Below are positions 49,024 to 57,771 of a stretch of 64,000 bases of DNA, piece by piece. Each line of letters opens with the position of its first letter. The first letter of the stretch is position 1. Both the position numbers and the translations under genes were made by a program. The stretch spans positions 48,680 through 112,679 of the forward strand of contig CAVFCW010000006.1 of assembly GCA_963621245.1 (NCBI GenBank), written 5' to 3'. The DNA comes from SIG603 sp963621245 (GTDB lineage Bacteria; Bacillota; Clostridia; Oscillospirales; Acutalibacteraceae). Under the pieces are notes generated by a model that was not told where the DNA came from, did not search any database, and saw only the letters and a program-made list of their open reading frames with translations.

Positions 49024-50963
49024 TGCCGGGACCGATGAATCAAGGAAACAGAAGACCGGGAGGACCCGGAGGACCGGGCGGCCCGAGAATGGCAGGACCT
49101 GCGGTTAAGCCGAAGAACGCCAAGAAAACAATCGGCAGAATTCTTAAGTATGTCGGTTCATACAAAGCTCTGTTGTTTGTTGTTGCTGGATGTATTATCG
49201 TATCCTCAATAGCTTCAATCGGAAGTTCTTACCTTATTAAACCGCTTGTCAACAATTACATCATGCCGTTTATAGGTCAGGATAATCCTGATTTGAGCGG
49301 ATGCGTAAGACTGCTTGTTACAATGGGCATTATTTACGCTTGCGGCGTTGTGGCTTCCTATGTGTACTCAAGACTTATGCTTCAGATTTCGGCAAATACT
49401 CTTGAGAAAATCCGAGTCGATCTTTTTGATCACATGGAAGATCTTCCGATAAGATATTTCGACCAAAATACTCACGGCGAAATAATGAGCCGTTACACAA
49501 ACGATATGGACACATTGAGACAGATGATTTCTCAGAGCTTACCACAGCTTTTCTCATCGGGTCTTACCATTATCGGAGTGTTCATCGCAATGGTAGTAAC
49601 AAGCTGGCAGCTCACTATAGTAGTAATCGTGTTCTTGGCACTGCTTATGTTCCTCATGAAGAAGATAGGCGGAAAGAGTGCACTTTACTTCATTAAGCAG
49701 CAGATGGATCTCGGTGCTGTGAACGGCTACATAGAAGAGATTATCGATGGTCAGAAGGTTGTTAAGGTATTTAACCACGAGGAAAAGGCTGCGGAAGACT
49801 TTGATGTTGTCAACGACGCTTTCACAGAGAGCAGCACCAAGGCTAACATTTACGCAGCAATAATGGGACCGGTTTCGAATAACCTTTCTCATATTCAGTA
49901 TGCTTTCCTTTCATGCGTAGGAGCATTGCTCGTAATTGCCGGTCATCTTGATGTCGGTTCTGTTGCGGCTTTCCTTAACTACTCAAAGTCATTCACTAAC
50001 CCGATTTCTCAGATTACCCAGCAGATGAACTCTATTTTCACTGCTCTTGCAGGTGCGGAGAGAATTTTCAAGCTTATTGATGAAGAGCCCGAGGTTGATG
50101 ACGGCTACGTCACACTCGTTAACGCTCAGTATGATAAGGACGGAAACCTTGTTGAGTCAGAAAAGAGAACAGGAATCTGGGCTTGGAAGCATCCTCACAA
50201 GGAAACAGGAACAACAACTTACACGCTTGTTAAGGGCGAGGTTGAATTTGAGGATGTTGTGTTCGGTTATGAGCCTGACAAGATTGTTCTTAACGGAATC
50301 AGCTTAAAGGCTAAAGTAGGCGAGAAGTTTGCGTTCGTCGGTTCGACCGGTGCGGGCAAAACTACAATCACAAACCTTATTAACCGTTTCTATGATGTTC
50401 CTGACGGAAAAATCCGTTATGACGGCATAAACATCAACAAGATTAAGAAAGATGATTTGAGAAGATCTCTCTCAATGGTTCTTCAGGATACTCACTTGTT
50501 TACGGGTACGGTTATGGAGAACATCCGTTACGGTAAGCTTGACGCTACCGATGACGAGTGCATTGCAGCCGCTAAGCTTGCAAATGCAGATTTCTTCATT
50601 TCGCATCTTCCGAACGGTTATCAGACAGTTATCACAGGCGATGGCTCAAACCTTTCACAGGGTCAGAGACAGCTTATTGCAATAGCAAGAGCCGCTGTTG
50701 CAGATCCTCCTGTTCTTATTCTCGATGAGGCTACTTCCTCAATCGATACGAGAACAGAAAGTCTCATTGAAAAAGGTATGGACAGCCTTATGCAGGGCAG
50801 AACGGTTTTCGTTATCGCTCACAGACTTTCAACTGTCAGAAACTCCAACGTTATCATAGTTCTTGAGCACGGCAAGATTATTGAGCAAGGCAATCACGAT
50901 TCGCTTATTGCTCTTCACGGTAAATATTACCAGCTTTATACCGGTGCTTTTGAGTTGAGCTAA
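49023..50963 (+). CDS. ABC exporter half-transporter, catalytic subunit of the heterodimer
   Basis: The 646-residue protein starts at ATG 49023, overlapping the TAA of its partner. The first 25 residues are a Gly/Pro-rich tail (RRPGGPGGPGGPRMAGP), unusual but seen in some members. Six membrane segments follow and then a complete ATPase: Walker A GSTGAGKTT (near 440), Q-loop LQDTHLFTGTVMEN, signature NLSQGQRQL, Walker B ILDEATSSID with intact catalytic glutamate, and the switch histidine in IAHRLST. With the preceding half it should form one exporter with one active site. It ends at a strong terminator, closing the marR operon. Confidence 0.92.
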   Translation: MPGPMNQGNRRPGGPGGPGGPRMAGPAVKPKNAKKTIGRILKYVGSYKALLFVVAGCIIVSSIASIGSSYLIKPLVNNYIMPFIGQDNPDLSGCVRLLVTMGIIYACGVVASYVYSRLMLQISANTLEKIRVDLFDHMEDLPIRYFDQNTHGEIMSRYTNDMDTLRQMISQSLPQLFSSGLTIIGVFIAMVVTSWQLTIVVIVFLALLMFLMKKIGGKSALYFIKQQMDLGAVNGYIEEIIDGQKVVKVFNHEEKAAEDFDVVNDAFTESSTKANIYAAIMGPVSNNLSHIQYAFLSCVGALLVIAGHLDVGSVAAFLNYSKSFTNPISQITQQMNSIFTALAGAERIFKLIDEEPEVDDGYVTLVNAQYDKDGNLVESEKRTGIWAWKHPHKETGTTTYTLVKGEVEFEDVVFGYEPDKIVLNGISLKAKVGEKFAFVGSTGAGKTTITNLINRFYDVPDGKIRYDGININKIKKDDLRRSLSMVLQDTHLFTGTVMENIRYGKLDATDDECIAAAKLANADFFISHLPNGYQTVITGDGSNLSQGQRQLIAIARAAVADPPVLILDEATSSIDTRTESLIEKGMDSLMQGRTVFVIAHRLSTVRNSNVIIVLEHGKIIEQGNHDSLIALHGKYYQLYTGAFELS

Positions 50964-50970
50964 ACTTACA

Positions 50971-51008
50971 AAACCTGTCATCTGAGACGATGACAGGTTT
51001 TCTTTTTT
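50971..51008 (+). terminator. terminator of the marR-ABC operon
   Basis: A perfect 12-bp stem AAACCTGTCATC/GATGACAGGTTT, six-base loop and a run of T. Confidence 0.9.
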
Positions 51009-51034
51009 GCATAAATTTAGCAAGCAATAATTTA

Positions 51035-51062
51035 TTGACAATTGCTATATTTGTGGTATTAT
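51035..51062 (+). promoter_or_regulatory. promoter of the sugar oxidoreductase/isomerase operon
   Basis: Perfect TTGACA (51035-51040), 16-bp spacer, TATTAT (51057-51062), 50 bp before the start codon. Confidence 0.75.
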
Positions 51063-51111
51063 TTAGGTGAATTTTTCACCACTTAAAACCAACGAAATGA
51101 GGTATTTACCA

Positions 51112-52173
51112 ATGAAAGTTGCTGTTATCGGCTGCGGTACAATTGCTAACGCGGCACATATTCCGTCATATATGAATAACCCGGAAACGGAGATTAAGTA
51201 TTTCTGCGATATTATCCCTGAGAGAGCAGAAGCCGGCGTTAAGCGTCAGGGTTCGGGCATTGCATGCACTGATTACCACGATGTTCTTGCTGATCCCGAA
51301 GTAGAGGCAATTTCTATCTGTACTCCCAATAATGTTCATGCTCAGATTGCAATTGACGCCATGAGAGCTGGCAAGGATGTTTTGAGCGAAAAGCCTGCCG
51401 CAAGAGTTTATTCCGAGGCACTTGAGATGCAGAAGGTTCAGCACGAGACAGGCAGAATTCTCAACATAGGCGTTTGCAACAGATTTAACGACAGTGTAAA
51501 TCTTTTAAAGAAATATATTGATGACGGCAGACTCGGAAACATACATCATGTTTATGTCAGTTTCAGAGCTCACAGACAGATTCCCGGACTCGGCGGGGCA
51601 TTTACAACTAAGGCTATTGCCGGCGGCGGAGCACTTATTGACTGGGGCGTGCATTATCTCGATATCGTAATGTACTGCTGCGGCGATCCGAAGGTTTATA
51701 CCGTTTCGGGTGAGACTTTCTGCAAGCTTGGCAAGGACATGGAAAACTATGTCTATACCGATATGTGGGCTGGCCCACCGAAGTATGACGGAGTTTATGA
51801 TGTTGACGATTCCGTAACAGGATTAATCAGAACTTCAGGCCCTGTTATAACGCTTAACGGTGCATGGGCTCAGAATATAGGCGAGGAAGACCGCTACATT
51901 GACTTTATGGGCGATAAGGGCGGCATAAGACTTCACTACGGTAAAGATTTCACATTCTACACTACTGAGTACGGTGCTTTGACCGAGACAACTCCTAAAT
52001 TCACAATGCGTGACATGTATCAGAACGAGATAGACGAGTTTGTAAAGTGCATTCACACAAGAGAAAAGCTTGCTTCCGACATTGATACAGTTATCATAAC
52101 CGCTCAGATGATGCAGGCTATTTATGATTCTGCTGAGGTTCATAAGGAATTGACACTTAACGAGAGAGATTAA
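51112..52173 (+). CDS. Gfo/Idh/MocA family oxidoreductase
   Basis: The 353-residue protein starts with the NAD-binding KVAVIGCGTIANAAHIPSY. It has ISICTPNNVHAQIAIDAMRAG, the sugar-dehydrogenase signature VLSEKPAA (the EKP lysine), NIGVCNRFN, and GGGALIDWGVHYLDIVMYCCG containing the conserved Asp/His pair. Family members oxidise or reduce sugars, inositols or their derivatives with NAD(P). The substrate cannot be fixed. ATG 51112 is chosen because of the Rossmann start and GAGGT upstream. It is followed after 10 bp by a TIM-barrel isomerase gene, a frequent pairing in sugar or inositol breakdown. Confidence 0.9.
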   Translation: MKVAVIGCGTIANAAHIPSYMNNPETEIKYFCDIIPERAEAGVKRQGSGIACTDYHDVLADPEVEAISICTPNNVHAQIAIDAMRAGKDVLSEKPAARVYSEALEMQKVQHETGRILNIGVCNRFNDSVNLLKKYIDDGRLGNIHHVYVSFRAHRQIPGLGGAFTTKAIAGGGALIDWGVHYLDIVMYCCGDPKVYTVSGETFCKLGKDMENYVYTDMWAGPPKYDGVYDVDDSVTGLIRTSGPVITLNGAWAQNIGEEDRYIDFMGDKGGIRLHYGKDFTFYTTEYGALTETTPKFTMRDMYQNEIDEFVKCIHTREKLASDIDTVIITAQMMQAIYDSAEVHKELTLNERD

Positions 52174-52183
52174 GAGGTTTGCT

Positions 52184-53026
52184 ATGTACAATTTTCCGAT
52201 AGGCGTTTTGCTTGAATCTTTCAGATTGCCGCTTGATGAGGCTTTGGATAAAGCATGCGAGCTTGGCTTTAAAGGTATACAGATTTACGCGACAACAGGC
52301 GCACAGGCACCCGAAAATCTCTCGGCAGAGGGAAGAAAAGAACTTCTCAACAAAGTGAAATCCAGAGGACTTGTGGTTTCGGCGCTTTGCGGAGATTTGG
52401 GAAAAGGATTTACAGATCCTAATCTGAATGAAGAGCTTGTAGAAAAGTCGAAGAGAATTCTTGACCTTGCCAAGGATCTTGAAACCGATATAGTTACAAC
52501 TCATATCGGAGTGGTTCCTGAGGATAAAACCAATCCGAGATATGCCGTTATGCAGTCGGCTTGCGGCCGGTTAGCAGAGTATGCCGATTCTCTTAATGCT
52601 CATTTTGCCATTGAAACAGGCCCTGAGAAAGCGGTTACTCTTAAAAACTTTCTTGACGGACTTCACTCAAAAGGAGTTGCAGTAAATCTCGATCCGGCTA
52701 ATTTTGTAATGGTAACGGGTGACAATCCTGTTGATGCGGTTTACACCCTCAAGGATTATATAGTTCACACTCACGCAAAGGACGGAAAAAGACTTTTCTA
52801 TCGTGATCCCGAGGTGGTTTACGGACTTCGTAAAGACGTTATAGTTGAGGACGAGTCATTTAAGGAATTGCCTCTCGGAAGCGGAGACGTTCCGTTTGCC
52901 GAATATCTTGGCGCGCTTGATGACATAGGCTACAAAGGCTTCTTGACAATCGAGAGAGAAGTCGGAGATGATCCCACGGCAGATATAGTTCTTGCAAGAG
53001 ACTTTTTGAGAAAACAAATAGGATAA
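52184..53026 (+). CDS. sugar phosphate isomerase/epimerase family (xylose isomerase-like TIM barrel)
   Basis: The 280-residue protein is an AP-endonuclease-2/xylose-isomerase-like barrel. It shows LDEALDKACELGFKGIQIY, VVSALCGDLG, IVTTHIGVVPED (metal His region), FAIETGPEKA (Glu ligand), AVNLDPANFVM (Asp), VHTHAKDG (His) and FLTIERE (Glu). The spacing of His, Glu, Asp and His ligands is what the family uses for a divalent metal. Members interconvert ketoses, keto-inositols or tagatose/psicose-type sugars. Directly after an NAD-dependent sugar dehydrogenase it probably acts on the oxidised product. The operon ends at a terminator; there is no transporter or regulator beside it. Confidence 0.87.
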   Translation: MYNFPIGVLLESFRLPLDEALDKACELGFKGIQIYATTGAQAPENLSAEGRKELLNKVKSRGLVVSALCGDLGKGFTDPNLNEELVEKSKRILDLAKDLETDIVTTHIGVVPEDKTNPRYAVMQSACGRLAEYADSLNAHFAIETGPEKAVTLKNFLDGLHSKGVAVNLDPANFVMVTGDNPVDAVYTLKDYIVHTHAKDGKRLFYRDPEVVYGLRKDVIVEDESFKELPLGSGDVPFAEYLGALDDIGYKGFLTIEREVGDDPTADIVLARDFLRKQIG

Positions 53027-53030
53027 GGCG

Positions 53031-53062
53031 AGAGAGACAGTTTTTAACACTGTCTCTTTCTT
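53031..53062 (+). terminator. terminator of the sugar operon
   Basis: Eight-bp stem AGAGACAG/CTGTCTCT followed by TTCTT. Confidence 0.7.
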
Positions 53063-53122
53063 AAAATCGGATGTGACTTCGGTTGTGATAAAATTCACTG
53101 AATTTTAAAAGGAAATTAAAAT

Positions 53123-53713
53123 ATGGAAAATAATTATAAGCAAGAATTTATAGAGATATATAATAAATATATCACCAGACGCGGAGCCGACAAACTTCTC
53201 GAATGGATAGAGAAGACCGATTTCTTTACCGCTCCCGCAAGCACAAAGTACCACGGCGCATGCGAATCGGGACTTGTCATGCACAGCCTTAATGTCTATA
53301 AGGTTTTGAGAGAAAGGTATTTTGAAGAGGGAAAAGACAGCGAAGAAAGTTTTGCACTTTGTGCTTTGCTTCACGATTTTTGCAAGGCAAATTTCTATAC
53401 TATTTCCATGAGAAATCAAAAGGATCCCAATACTGGCGAGTGGAAACATGTTCCGTATTATTCGATTGAAGATAAGTTCCCGTATGGCCATGGCGAAAAG
53501 TCGGTGTTTTTAATTGAACGTTATGTAAAGCTCAGTTTGGAGGAGGCTATGGCTATCCGCTGGCATATGGGAGGTTTTGATGAGTCCGTAAAGGGTGGAA
53601 GCTTCTCGCTGTCAAAGGCGTTCAGCGAATATCCGCTTGCCGTAAAGCTGCATTTGGCAGATCTTGAGGCAACTTATCTATTGGAGAAAGGTACATCAGA
53701 AGTAAATCATTGA
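53123..53713 (+). CDS. HD domain-containing phosphohydrolase-like protein
   Basis: The 196-residue protein has the metal-dependent HD pattern: HGACESGLVMHSLNV (first His), ALLHDFCKANFY (the HD pair and following Lys), FPYGHGEKSVFLIE (His), IRWHMGGFD (His) and LHLADLEATYL (final Asp). The order and spacing resemble small HD hydrolases that act on nucleotides and phosphate monoesters; no nucleotide-specific motif was recognised. AAAAGGAA lies before the ATG. It is followed after only one base by a degenerate ABC ATPase gene and then its permease, so all three may be cotranscribed. Confidence 0.82.
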   Translation: MENNYKQEFIEIYNKYITRRGADKLLEWIEKTDFFTAPASTKYHGACESGLVMHSLNVYKVLRERYFEEGKDSEESFALCALLHDFCKANFYTISMRNQKDPNTGEWKHVPYYSIEDKFPYGHGEKSVFLIERYVKLSLEEAMAIRWHMGGFDESVKGGSFSLSKAFSEYPLAVKLHLADLEATYLLEKGTSEVNH

Positions 53714-53714
53714 T

Positions 53715-54608
53715 ATGAACATACTTAGTTTAATTTCTTTTACCGCAGATTCAATTAATAATATTAATTATGAGCTTGCCGAAAACAAATCGGTTTCTGT
53801 TTTGACCGACAACGGTTTGACAGTGGATTCGCTCTATTCTGTGTTGTCGGGAAGAAGTGAATACAGCGGAAATTTAACGCTGTTCTCGATGGAATGTCGA
53901 GATTATCCCGAGGTTATCAGGAGACTGTGCGGGTTTGTCAGCTTAAAAACCGGACTTTACGAGGACAGCACGGTAAAAAATAATCTTTTGGTTTATTCGG
54001 CATATCAAGGATACGATCAAGAAGATATAAAGGAAAGAATTACATCTTTGCTAAAAAAAATAGGGCTGTGGGAGCATAGGGGAAAGCTTGTAAGAAAATT
54101 GGACGATTTATCAAAGCTTAAACTGAGATATGTGATGGCTGTACTCCATTCACCTAAGATTCTTTTTTCGTTTGATGCATTGAGCAGTGTCGATGAAGAT
54201 GAAACAGGGGATATTGCCGAGTTTCTGAACTACTTAAAAACTCAGGAGAATATATCGGTTGTAAATATAACCACAAAACCGGATTTGTGCTTTAAGGACG
54301 ATGATATTTTAATTGTAACAGATTCTGAATTAAAAGCCGTCGGTTCTGCTGAAGAGATAATCAGGCTGTGCCCATTAAAAGATTTGGCGGTTATAAGCAC
54401 TGCGGATAATTCTCTTGATTATGACGGCAGTTTCTCCGTGAATGAAGACGGATCGTTCAGTATTGACATCGAAGCTGAAAACGATATTTCACAAATAATC
54501 AAATCGGTCGCGCTTCGTGATAATCGTATAACTTGCGCTTATCTGAAAAAGGTTTCTCTGGAAGACGCATTTAATTATTATTGCAAGGCGGTGGAAGAGA
54601 ATATATGA
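53715..54608 (+). CDS. degenerate ABC-2-type ATPase-like protein
   Basis: About 297 residues. The framework of an ABC ATPase is clear: LCGFVSLKTGLYEDSTVKNN (70-90) matches the Q-loop region GYLPQExGLYExLTVxENL, HSPKILFSFDALSSVDE (145-161) stands where Walker B (PKLLILDEPTSGLDP) should be, and NITTKPDL follows. All nucleotide motifs are lost: the P-loop site reads TDNGLTVDSLYSVLSG without GKS/T, the signature is LDDLSKLKLRYV without SGGQ, and the catalytic Glu is Ala. It is therefore expected not to hydrolyse ATP. It overlaps its permease gene by ATGA, which implies tight coupling. This could be a regulatory or structural partner; no second, active ATPase is seen near it. Confidence 0.7.
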   Translation: MNILSLISFTADSINNINYELAENKSVSVLTDNGLTVDSLYSVLSGRSEYSGNLTLFSMECRDYPEVIRRLCGFVSLKTGLYEDSTVKNNLLVYSAYQGYDQEDIKERITSLLKKIGLWEHRGKLVRKLDDLSKLKLRYVMAVLHSPKILFSFDALSSVDEDETGDIAEFLNYLKTQENISVVNITTKPDLCFKDDDILIVTDSELKAVGSAEEIIRLCPLKDLAVISTADNSLDYDGSFSVNEDGSFSIDIEAENDISQIIKSVALRDNRITCAYLKKVSLEDAFNYYCKAVEENI

Positions 54609-55387
54609 GAGAAGAAAAAACCAAACTTACTGACTTAATTACGCTGAATATAAAGTACATTTTTAATCAAAAGATTTGTACTGCTTTGATAGCGTTTCTG
54701 ATAATGAACTTAAGTATATTGGTTCCGCTATTCTATATGCTTGCCGCGCTTCTTTATAAGGATACAACAGGTCAGTTATCCACAATCTATTTTGATGCCG
54801 ATATAACCTCAACCGATAATCAAATTCTTTACGGAATATTTGTGGGAACGGTCTCGCCGTTCATACTTTCGTTTTTGTCGATATTGGTTACGTTCATCGC
54901 TTCAGCCGCATGTTTTGTGTCCGAGAGGCAGAACGGAACCATGCCCTTATTGATGTTGAGCACATCGGAGCCGATAAAAATCTATGACGCTAAAATTCTT
55001 GCGGTGTTTATTTTCTCGCTTTTCTGCACGGCGGTTGCCGCACTATGCTCGGGAATTATATCTCTCATAGGTTGTGCTTTTATGGGACTGCACGGAACTT
55101 TTACAATTGAGAAAATAATTGAGTTCATTTTGCTTATTCCGGGACTTGTTTTCTTGAGCACTCATTTATCGTATATGATAAACAGAAGAAAAAATAAAGT
55201 TTTCTTATCCGTTACTTCTTGCGGTTATGTTTGCTTGCCGTTTGTTATATTGTATATAGGCGAATTTACAGGACTTTACGGTTTGAATTTAATCAGCTAT
55301 CTTGTTTTGTTTTTGCTTCTTGTGGCAGGATCTCTTGTGCTGTATTTCTTTTCGAGAAAGAAAATATCTTACAGCAAAGATATTTGA
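54605..55387 (+). CDS. ABC-2-type permease-like membrane protein
   Basis: The 260-residue protein starts at ATG 54605 in an ATGA overlap with the preceding ATPase-like gene. It has about six membrane segments (near 22-42, 75-105, 125-150, 165-185, 195-215, 222-245), and between the second and third it reads ERQNGTMPLLMLSTSEP, the coupling-helix pattern (ExxxGT...LLxxP) of ABC-2 permeases such as NosY and YhaP. Such permeases extrude lipids, peptides or ions with an ATPase partner. Here the only adjacent ATPase is degenerate, so the pair may have a different role or use an ATPase from elsewhere. It is followed by its own intergenic promoter for the next gene. Confidence 0.8.
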   Translation: MREEKTKLTDLITLNIKYIFNQKICTALIAFLIMNLSILVPLFYMLAALLYKDTTGQLSTIYFDADITSTDNQILYGIFVGTVSPFILSFLSILVTFIASAACFVSERQNGTMPLLMLSTSEPIKIYDAKILAVFIFSLFCTAVAALCSGIISLIGCAFMGLHGTFTIEKIIEFILLIPGLVFLSTHLSYMINRRKNKVFLSVTSCGYVCLPFVILYIGEFTGLYGLNLISYLVLFLLLVAGSLVLYFFSRKKISYSKDI

Positions 55388-55415
55388 TTGACTTCTAAGA
55401 GTTATTTGTTATAAT
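55388..55415 (+). promoter_or_regulatory. promoter of the TSCPD-domain gene
   Basis: TTGACT, 16-bp spacer, perfect TATAAT (55410-55415), just after the ABC permease stop codon. Confidence 0.7.
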
Positions 55416-55491
55416 CAAAGTACGGATATTCTCCGCTTTTAATTAAACTGTGTATTAGGTTGAAAACCCAAAATAAGAAAGGAAAATGGCT

Positions 55492-55743
55492 ATGTATATT
55501 TACAAGACTAAGGGCGTTTGCTCAAAAGAAATTCACGTTGAACTTGACGGCGATGTAATTAAGGATTGCAAGATTGTCGGCGGTTGCCACGGAAACACTC
55601 AGGGTGTTTGCGCTCTTGCAAAAGGAATGACTGTTGACGAGTATGTTAAGAGATGCAAGGGAATTAAGTGTGGTTTTAAGCCGACATCTTGTCCCGATCA
55701 GCTTGCTATCGCTCTCGAAGAGGCAAGAGCAGCTCAGAACTGA
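55492..55743 (+). CDS. TSCPD domain-containing protein (TIGR03905-like)
   Basis: The 83-residue protein is a stand-alone TSCPD domain: TKGVCSKEIHVELDGDVI at the N-terminus, the glycine/cysteine-rich VGGCHGNTQGVCAL, then RCKGIKCGFKPTSCPDQL with the namesake TSCPD-like SCPDQ. The same domain closes many class II ribonucleotide reductases, but short stand-alone versions are common in Firmicutes and have no proven role; zinc binding through the cysteines is likely. ATG 55492 is chosen over 55486 because it lies eight bases after AAAGGA. It has its own promoter and terminator. Confidence 0.85.
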   Translation: MYIYKTKGVCSKEIHVELDGDVIKDCKIVGGCHGNTQGVCALAKGMTVDEYVKRCKGIKCGFKPTSCPDQLAIALEEARAAQN

Positions 55744-55762
55744 TAAGCCTAATAAAAAACTG

Positions 55763-55793
55763 AAAGAGGACACCACACGGTGTCCTCTTTTTT
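55763..55793. terminator. terminator between the TSCPD gene and the second rex gene
   Basis: A perfect 12-bp stem AAAGAGGACACC/GGTGTCCTCTTT, four-base loop and T-run; the symmetric A-run on the other side can serve the leftward rex gene too. Confidence 0.88.
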
Positions 55794-55809
55794 GTCGTCT
55801 TAGAGTTTT

Positions 55810-56436
55810 TTATTCCGATAACATATAGCTTAAAGTCATCAAGCTGTCGTTAAGGTGAACGTTTTCGATTATCACATCATCATATTTGAGCGACAAATCG
55901 CAGTGGCTGAAATTCCAAAAAGCTTTAATTCCCAAATCGCAAAGATTGTCACAGGTTTCTTCGACGGCAACATTCGGAATACAGATTATTGCCATGGTGG
56001 GTTTGTTCTCTTCACAGAACTTCGGGAGCTCCGCCATATCCGAGACGGTATAGCCGCGGACTTCTGTTCCAATCACTTTCGGGGAGATATCAAAAACGCC
56101 ACATAGGTCAAAGCCCATGCTTGAGTAATTGATTGAGAGCAATGCTCTTCCGAGGTTACCGGCGCCGATAAGAATACACTTTCTCTGACTTTGAACTCCC
56201 AAAATATTACCGATTGTCTCTTTCAGATTGGAAACGGCATAGCCGTAGCCTTGCTGACCAAAGCCGCCGAAGCAATTGAAATCCTGTCGGATTTGAGAAG
56301 CTGTGAAGCCCATCTTTTCAGAAAGCTCTTTTGAAGAAATTCTTACAATTCCTTTTTTCTCAAGCTCACTCAAATATCTGTAATATCTTGGCAGCCTTCT
56401 TATAACTGACATAGAAATGTTATTCTTAGCAATCAT
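55810..56436 (-). CDS. rex: redox-sensing transcriptional repressor Rex (icd-linked copy)
   Basis: The 208-residue protein is a canonical Rex. The winged helix has SVIRRLPRYYRYLSELEKKG and ASQIRQDFNCFGGFGQQGYGY (recognition helix and wing with the GxFGxxGxGY pattern), and the Rossmann domain has KCILIGAGNLGRALLSINY with the usual GAGNLGRAL. It represses fermentation genes until NADH rises. It lies 26 bp after icd in one leftward operon, under a promoter that overlaps a Rex operator, so it should regulate itself. A second Rex-type gene is at 35234. ATG 56436 follows AGGAG by about eleven bases. Confidence 0.95.
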   Translation of the reverse strand: MIAKNNISMSVIRRLPRYYRYLSELEKKGIVRISSKELSEKMGFTASQIRQDFNCFGGFGQQGYGYAVSNLKETIGNILGVQSQRKCILIGAGNLGRALLSINYSSMGFDLCGVFDISPKVIGTEVRGYTVSDMAELPKFCEENKPTMAIICIPNVAVEETCDNLCDLGIKAFWNFSHCDLSLKYDDVIIENVHLNDSLMTLSYMLSE

Positions 56437-56462
56437 TGTATATTAAACTCCTGAGATTTATA

Positions 56463-57674
56463 TTAAGCCTGTAAAGACTTTAAGGTTTCGCCGATGGCAA
56501 CAAGAAATTCCTCGGTATCGACCTTCTTTTTGTTTTCAAGGCTTGACATTGCGTACAAATCACCTGTCATTGTGCCGCTTTCAATTGTATCGATAGTGGC
56601 TTTTTCAAGATTGTCCGCAAATGTAATTAATTCCTTAATGTTGTCGAGCTCACCTCTTTTTCTGAGTGCTCCGCTCCACGCAAAAATAGTGGCAACAGAG
56701 TTTGTAGAGGTTTTTTCGCCCTTTAAATATTTGTAGTAATGTCTCTGGACGGTTCCGTGAGCAGCCTCGTACTCATACACTCCGTCAGGGGAGACAAGAG
56801 CAGAAGTCATCATTGCCAAACTGCCGTAAGCAGTAGCAACCATATCGCTCATAACATCACCGTCATAGTTCTTGCAAGCCCAAATGTAGCCGCCCTCGCT
56901 TCTGATAACTCTTGCGACAGCATCGTCTATGAGTGTATAGAAGTACTCAATGCCGGCTTTTTCAAACTTCTCCTTATATTCGCTCTCGAATATTTCGTTG
57001 AAGATATCCTTGAAGCGGTGATCGTATTTTTTGGAGATTGTATCTTTTGTTGCAAACCACAAATCCATCTTTGCGTCAAGAGCATAGTTAAAGCATGTTC
57101 TTGCAAAACTTGCGATAGACTTATCGATGTTGTGAAGTCCCTGGATAATTCCGGGAGTTTCAAAGTTGTGGATAAGAGTTCTTGTTTCGTTTCCGTTTTC
57201 ATCTGTTACGACAAGCTCGGCTTTAGCGTTAGCCGGAACGGTTGTTTCAACTCCCTTATAAACGTCGCCGTAAGCGTGTCTTGCAATAGTAATCGGCTTA
57301 GTCCAAGTGGGAATATAAGGGGTGATTCCTTTTACAAGAATCGGAACTCTGAAAACGGTTCCGTCCAAAATAGCACGGATTGTACCGTTTGGGGATTTCC
57401 ACATTTCGGAAAGGCCGTACTCCTTAACTCTGTCCGCGTTAGGTGTAATTGTTGCGCATTTAACGGCGACGCCGTATTTTTTTGTAGCGAGAGCAGAATC
57501 AACGGTTACCTGATCCTTTGTCTTCTCTCTGTACTCAAGGCCCAAATCGTAGTACTCTGTCTTAAGATCAACATACGGAAGAATGAGGATGTCTTTAATC
57601 TTCTGCCAGACAATCCTGGTCATTTCATCGCCGTCTATCTCAACAAGGGGAGTAGTCATTTGTATTTTTTCCAT
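56463..57674 (-). CDS. icd: NADP-dependent isocitrate dehydrogenase
   Basis: The 403-residue protein is the homodimeric eukaryote-like (type II) isocitrate dehydrogenase. It has PLVEIDGDEMTRIVWQKIK near the start, ATITPNADRVKEYGLSEMWK, KSPNGTIRAILDGTVFR (substrate and NADP contacts), and DMVATAYGSLAMMTSALVSP with the Asp metal ligands; EAAHGTVQRHYYKY precedes the cofactor tail. It converts isocitrate to 2-oxoglutarate and CO2, giving NADPH and the carbon for glutamate. The length agrees with the family (about 400). It is the first gene of the leftward icd-rex operon. Confidence 0.96.
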   Translation of the reverse strand: MEKIQMTTPLVEIDGDEMTRIVWQKIKDILILPYVDLKTEYYDLGLEYREKTKDQVTVDSALATKKYGVAVKCATITPNADRVKEYGLSEMWKSPNGTIRAILDGTVFRVPILVKGITPYIPTWTKPITIARHAYGDVYKGVETTVPANAKAELVVTDENGNETRTLIHNFETPGIIQGLHNIDKSIASFARTCFNYALDAKMDLWFATKDTISKKYDHRFKDIFNEIFESEYKEKFEKAGIEYFYTLIDDAVARVIRSEGGYIWACKNYDGDVMSDMVATAYGSLAMMTSALVSPDGVYEYEAAHGTVQRHYYKYLKGEKTSTNSVATIFAWSGALRKRGELDNIKELITFADNLEKATIDTIESGTMTGDLYAMSSLENKKKVDTEEFLVAIGETLKSLQA

Positions 57675-57742
57675 ACCTTGAATTTCCTTTCTTTCTTTCT
57701 CATCAAATTTAGAATGCCTAAGGCATATAATATTACTTAATA

Positions 57743-57771
57743 ATTCTATCGATAATCCCTTTACTTGTCAA
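57743..57771 (-). promoter_or_regulatory. promoter of the icd-rex operon
   Basis: On the minus strand: perfect TTGACA (57766-57771), 17-bp spacer, TAGAAT (57743-57748), about 70 bp before icd. The operator at 57765-57782 overlaps the -35. Confidence 0.7.

Noticed and set aside
56739..57740. A 333-codon open frame on the plus strand opposite icd
   Set aside because: It is antisense to a clear isocitrate dehydrogenase, has no ribosome site or recognisable motif, and its open state follows from the codon bias of icd.
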